Source: Candidatus Poribacteria bacterium
Lineage (GTDB): Bacteria; Poribacteria; WGA-4E; WGA-3G
Assembly (NCBI GenBank): GCA_028818995.1
Contig: JAPPMR010000063.1
Span: 1-7,989 of the forward strand
DNA: 7,989 nt
Direction: 5' to 3'
Every line of letters starts with the position of its first letter. The stretch's first letter is position 1. Under the pieces are notes generated by a model that saw only the letters and a program-made list of their open reading frames with translations, was not told the origin of the DNA and did not search any database. The translations under genes were made by a program, and so were the position numbers. Positions 6,808 through 7,989 of the stretch are shown piece after piece.

Positions 6808-7819
6808 GTTCGGACAGTTCTTCGACGAGCCGTTCAACGATGTCTTGGCTGGTGATGTTTTCAGACTCAGCAGCGAACGATGTAATGACGCGGTGTGAAA
6901 GTACTGGATTCGCTACTGCAACGACATCTTCAAGGCGCGCCATATAACTGCCGCTGAGGGCAGCACGCGCCTTAGCCCCAAGTATTAAGTACTGAACAGC
7001 GCGCGGTCCAGCACCCCAAGCAACGAGAGGTCTGAGCCAATCTGGTGTCGCATCACCTTTTGGTCGTGTGCTACGTGCTAAATCAACAGCGAATTCGTAG
7101 ATGTGTTCGGATACTGGAACCCGCCGAACAAGATTTTGAAACGCTATAACACGTTCACCCGTCAAAACGTGTTCTAAAGTTGGCAGTGACATACCAGTTG
7201 TTGTTCGCGCAATTTCGATTTCTTCAGAACGGGTTGGATAGTCCACCTCAATTCTGAACATAAATCGGTCTAATTGTGCTTCGGGTAACGGGTATGTACC
7301 TTCCTGCTCAATCGGGTTTTGTGTTGCTAACACAAAAAACGGTGGTGCTAACTGGTATGTCCTACCGATTACCGTTATTTTGTGTTCTTGCATTGCTTCA
7401 AGCATTGCCGCTTGCGTTTTTGAGGGGGCGCGATTAATTTCGTCCGCGAGGATGAGGTTGGCAAACAGTGGTCCTTTTACAAACTCAAACTCGCGTCTAC
7501 CGCCTGGGATTTCTTGAAGGATGTCTGTTCCCGTGATGTCCATCGGCATAAGGTCGGGAGTAAATTGGATTCGACTGAACTCTAATGCCATAGTTTCGGC
7601 AAATTGTCTCACTAAAAGCGTTTTTGCCAAGCCGGGAACGCCCATCAATAGGGCATGTCCTTGCGAAAACAAGCAGATTGCTAAATTTTCAATGACTTGC
7701 TCCTGACCAATGATGATCTTGGCAAGTGCTATTTTTAGTTGGTCGTAAACGTCGCGTAGTTCGTCAATTGCAGCAACGTCATCGGCATCCATTTGATCAA
7801 TGTGTTGGGGTGTTTGCAT
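6800..7819 (-). CDS. moxR: MoxR family AAA+ ATPase
   Basis: A 339-residue cytoplasmic ATPase of normal family length. All key elements are present: Walker A GVPGLAKT at 60-67, Walker B LILADEINR at 122-130 (D126, E127), sensor 1 within ATQNPIEQEGTYPLPEAQLD at 165-184 (N168), an arginine finger candidate at R185, and sensor 2 GAGPRAVQ at 270-277 (R273). The C-terminal lid ends near 339. MoxR proteins form hexameric rings that use ATP to remodel or activate targets together with VWA-domain partners; known examples act in cofactor insertion, stress resistance and, in some systems, biological conflict. The target here cannot be read from the sequence. The ATG at 7819 has AAGGA six bases upstream. 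It is the first gene of the cluster visible here and is followed by DUF58 after three bases. Confidence 0.98.
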   Translation of the reverse strand: MQTPQHIDQMDADDVAAIDELRDVYDQLKIALAKIIIGQEQVIENLAICLFSQGHALLMGVPGLAKTLLVRQFAETMALEFSRIQFTPDLMPMDITGTDILQEIPGGRREFEFVKGPLFANLILADEINRAPSKTQAAMLEAMQEHKITVIGRTYQLAPPFFVLATQNPIEQEGTYPLPEAQLDRFMFRIEVDYPTRSEEIEIARTTTGMSLPTLEHVLTGERVIAFQNLVRRVPVSEHIYEFAVDLARSTRPKGDATPDWLRPLVAWGAGPRAVQYLILGAKARAALSGSYMARLEDVVAVANPVLSHRVITSFAAESENITSQDIVERLVEELSEQG

Positions 7820-7825
7820 AATTAT

Positions 7826-7830
7826 TCCTT
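7826..7830 (-). promoter_or_regulatory. Shine-Dalgarno AAGGA for moxR
   Basis: AAGGA on the minus strand, six bases before the ATG at 7819. It supports this start over the next in-frame ATG. Confidence 0.75.
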
Positions 7831-7836
7831 TAATTT

Positions 7837-7872
7837 AGTTATCAGTTGTCAGTTATCGGTTCTCAGTTTTTT
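7837..7872 (-). repeat. Heptad array with 3' remnant of a second four-helix-bundle element
   Basis: Plus-strand units AGTTATC (7837), AGTTGTC (7844), AGTTATC (7851) and GGTTCTC (7858) match the RGYTNTC consensus. Read on the minus strand, the adjoining bases give I-K-K-L-R-T-D-N and a TGA at 7851-7849, nearly the same end as the KKLRTDG of the gene at 5460. Upstream of these codons the frame holds no further family-like sequence and meets a stop, so only the tail survives. It lies within the moxR leader. Confidence 0.65.
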
Positions 7873-7900
7873 AATGAAGTAGTTATACTATTTCTATATG

Positions 7901-7906
7901 ATTATA
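7901..7906 (-). promoter_or_regulatory. Possible -10 box upstream of moxR
   Basis: TATAAT on the minus strand within a very AT-rich stretch, about 80 bases before the moxR ATG. No -35 box stands at the usual 16-18 base spacing; a perfect TTGACA (7954-7949) lies 42 bases upstream, with a REP-like hairpin between them. A weak call based on the hexamer alone. Confidence 0.25.
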
Positions 7907-7917
7907 TTACATTATTG

Positions 7918-7945
7918 TAGGTCGGGTTGAGTTTACGAAACCCAT
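7918..7945. repeat. REP-like hairpin (GGGTT/AACCC)
   Basis: GTAGGTCGGGTT, a ten-base loop and AACCC form a hairpin (GGGTT 7924-7928 with AACCC 7939-7943). Sequences of this style, with GGGTT and AAACCC around a short loop, are dispersed in many bacterial genomes. It sits in the moxR leader. The rest of 7946-7989 is AT-rich with no gene seen. Confidence 0.5.
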
Positions 7946-7989
7946 AGGTGTCAACTTAAGAAAATATTATGTATGTTTTAAGTGTTTAA

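Overview
This window is one minus-strand gene cluster from an AT-leaning bacterial chromosome. It is built on a MoxR-type AAA+ ATPase and von Willebrand factor A (VWA) proteins. The gene order resembles MoxR/Bat operons of Planctomycetota-, Bacteroidota- and Poribacteria-like lineages. Heptanucleotide arrays, small palindromic repeats and a four-helix-bundle (23S-intervening-sequence-type) gene suggest an uncultured, repeat-rich lineage such as Candidatus Poribacteria. That placement is an impression and could not be checked.

Layout in transcription order (right to left): 7820-7989 is a leader with a REP-like hairpin, a possible -10 box, and a scar made of four heptads plus the last codons of a vanished four-helix-bundle gene. 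Then come moxR (7819-6800), a DUF58/VWA gene (6796-5894), a roughly 457-bp insert holding a frameshifted four-helix-bundle gene bounded by opposed heptad arrays (5890-5434), a BatA-like membrane VWA gene (5433-3418), a 176-bp gap with a GC-rich palindromic repeat, a second large membrane VWA protein with a glutamine-amidotransferase-like domain (3241-1034), and a GIY-YIG-like/TPR protein (958-14). No tRNA, rRNA or CRISPR array was seen.

How the genes work together (family knowledge plus inference): MoxR ATPases remodel targets with VWA partners. DUF58 is probably the soluble adaptor. The two large VWA proteins, anchored by N- and C-terminal membrane segments, probably act at or outside the cytoplasmic membrane. 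All three VWA domains keep the DxSxS metal-site motif. The last gene could be an accessory TPR component, comparable in position to the TPR proteins of Bat operons, or a nuclease effector, or simply a neighbour.

The most interesting structure is the heptad-bounded insert. Removing 5434-5890 would leave exactly three bases between the DUF58 stop and the BatA-like start, the same spacing as moxR/DUF58. Its gene is broken by what looks like loss of one GA unit, and a second site upstream of moxR carries only the 3' end of the same kind of element. Together these suggest a small dispersed element that invades intergenic gaps and decays.
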